From positions 1 through 6,110 of the forward strand of contig SPBV01000109.1 in assembly GCA_004525885.1 (NCBI GenBank): a stretch of 6,110 nucleotides of DNA. The letters run 5' to 3'. The notes beneath the pieces were generated by a model. That model was not told the DNA's origin. It made no database searches and was given only the letters and a program-made list of their open reading frames with translations. The DNA is from Nitrosomonadales bacterium. Its GTDB lineage: Bacteria; Pseudomonadota; Gammaproteobacteria; Burkholderiales; Nitrosomonadaceae. This document shows positions 5,861-6,110 of this stretch, one piece after another; position 1 is the stretch's first letter; the number at the start of each line of letters is the position of its first letter. The translations under genes and the position numbers were made by a program.

Positions 5861-6013
5861 ATGAAAGCATTATACTTTCTGTTGTTAGTTGTTAACTTGG
5901 TTTTTGTTTTCTATATCCAGTCTAGTTCCAAGTTTGATAGTAATACAAAGTTACGACCAGAGCTTCGGCCAGAAAAAATCAAGTTGTTGCCCACACCCAC
6001 ACCCACACGGTGA
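5861..6013 (+). CDS. Short single-pass membrane protein, probably the truncated N-terminus of a longer SPOR-type protein
   Basis: Fifty codons from ATG 5861 to TGA 6011-6013. Residues 1-19 (MKALYFLLLVVNLVFVFYI) form one membrane segment or uncleaved signal anchor. A polar stretch follows, then LRPELRPEKIKLLP and a short TPTPTR end encoded by a CCCACA repeat. The pattern MK-L-hydrophobic-N-LVF followed by a P-E-K-I-(K/R)-LL linker resembles, from memory, the start of betaproteobacterial anchored proteins that go on to a C-terminal SPOR domain; that domain is absent here. The frame ends exactly where base composition changes, so the gene looks cut or fused to unrelated DNA. No Shine-Dalgarno is visible upstream. 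It could instead be a genuine small membrane protein. Family assignment is tentative. Confidence 0.5.
   Translation: MKALYFLLLVVNLVFVFYIQSSSKFDSNTKLRPELRPEKIKLLPTPTPTR
5990..6007 (+). repeat. Three tandem CCCACA hexamers
   Basis: CCCACA is repeated three times without change, encoding Pro-Thr-Pro-Thr-Pro-Thr at the end of the short membrane ORF. Copy-number change would keep the frame. The repeat lies at the edge of the G+C jump, where slippage or a spurious join is plausible. Confidence 0.85.
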
Positions 6014-6110
6014 ACTTCAACTGAGCAGGGGCGGCGCCCCGGGCAAACATGGTGGTTCCGGCCGTCGGCTTGCCCTATGATCCGCCGAATCCGCCGCGCC
6101 CACCCACCAA
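6014..6110. other. G+C-rich window end, origin unclear
   Basis: From 6011 to 6110 I count 67 G or C in 100 bases, against 31 in 100 at 5861-5960. The stretch holds a compact hairpin (GGGGC 6028-6032, GCCCC 6036-6040) and a frame open from ATG 6049 to the edge (MVVPAVGLPYDPPNPP and on), proline-rich and without a convincing ribosome site. No known family is recognised on either strand. It may be the edge of a foreign element, another gene, or a join to unrelated sequence. Confidence 0.4.

Noticed and set aside
6028..6040. GGGGC-GGC-GCCCC hairpin as an intrinsic terminator
   Set aside because: No T-tract follows; the stem is expected by chance in G+C-rich DNA.
5889..6080. A 63-codon plus-strand frame ending in PHPHPHGELQLSRGG
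   Set aside because: It is a shifted frame over the better 50-codon membrane ORF and the G+C-rich tail, with low-complexity content and no ribosome site.

Overview
The window reads as an ordinary chromosomal stretch of a betaproteobacterium. Protein character (PurN tail, RsmB-like methyltransferase, GloA, rubredoxin, ThiD, ThiE, HemL, dihaem cytochrome c4) and the moderate-to-low G+C of the coding DNA suggest a Nitrosomonadaceae-like organism. That placement is an inference from protein resemblance and gene order, not a search result.

Left part (1-1621, + strand): the last 74 codons of purN (purine synthesis), then a 421-residue RsmB/NOP2-type RNA cytosine-5 methyltransferase with both signature cysteines. 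A hairpin directly after its stop codon lies between it and the convergent gloA.

Middle part (1622-5040): a minus-strand pair, rubredoxin followed directly by Ni-type glyoxalase I (junction TAAATG), diverges from a tight plus-strand operon thiD-thiE-hemL. ThiD and ThiE make and join the thiamine phosphate halves. HemL makes 5-aminolevulinate for haem. thiE begins one base after the thiD stop, and hemL overlaps thiE by 14 bases, so translational coupling is likely. The 45-base gap between rubredoxin and thiD holds a symmetric -10 element that could serve both directions and a perfect 7+1+7 inverted repeat. There is no room for a TPP riboswitch there.

Right part (5041-6110): a minus-strand dihaem cytochrome c4 converges on hemL. 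Upstream of it is a sigma70-like promoter whose core is spanned by an 8-7-8 inverted repeat (operator-like). Running the other way is a 50-codon ORF with one membrane segment that looks like the N-terminus of a longer betaproteobacterial membrane/SPOR-type protein. It stops just after a (CCCACA)x3 repeat. From there to the end, base composition jumps from about 31% G+C (5861-5960) to 67% (6011-6110) by my count. That break is the most anomalous thing in the window: a foreign insertion edge, a truncated gene, or an assembly chimera.

I do not see a new multi-gene system (no defence, CRISPR, toxin-antitoxin or transposase genes). The points worth following are regulatory architecture and the right-hand junction.
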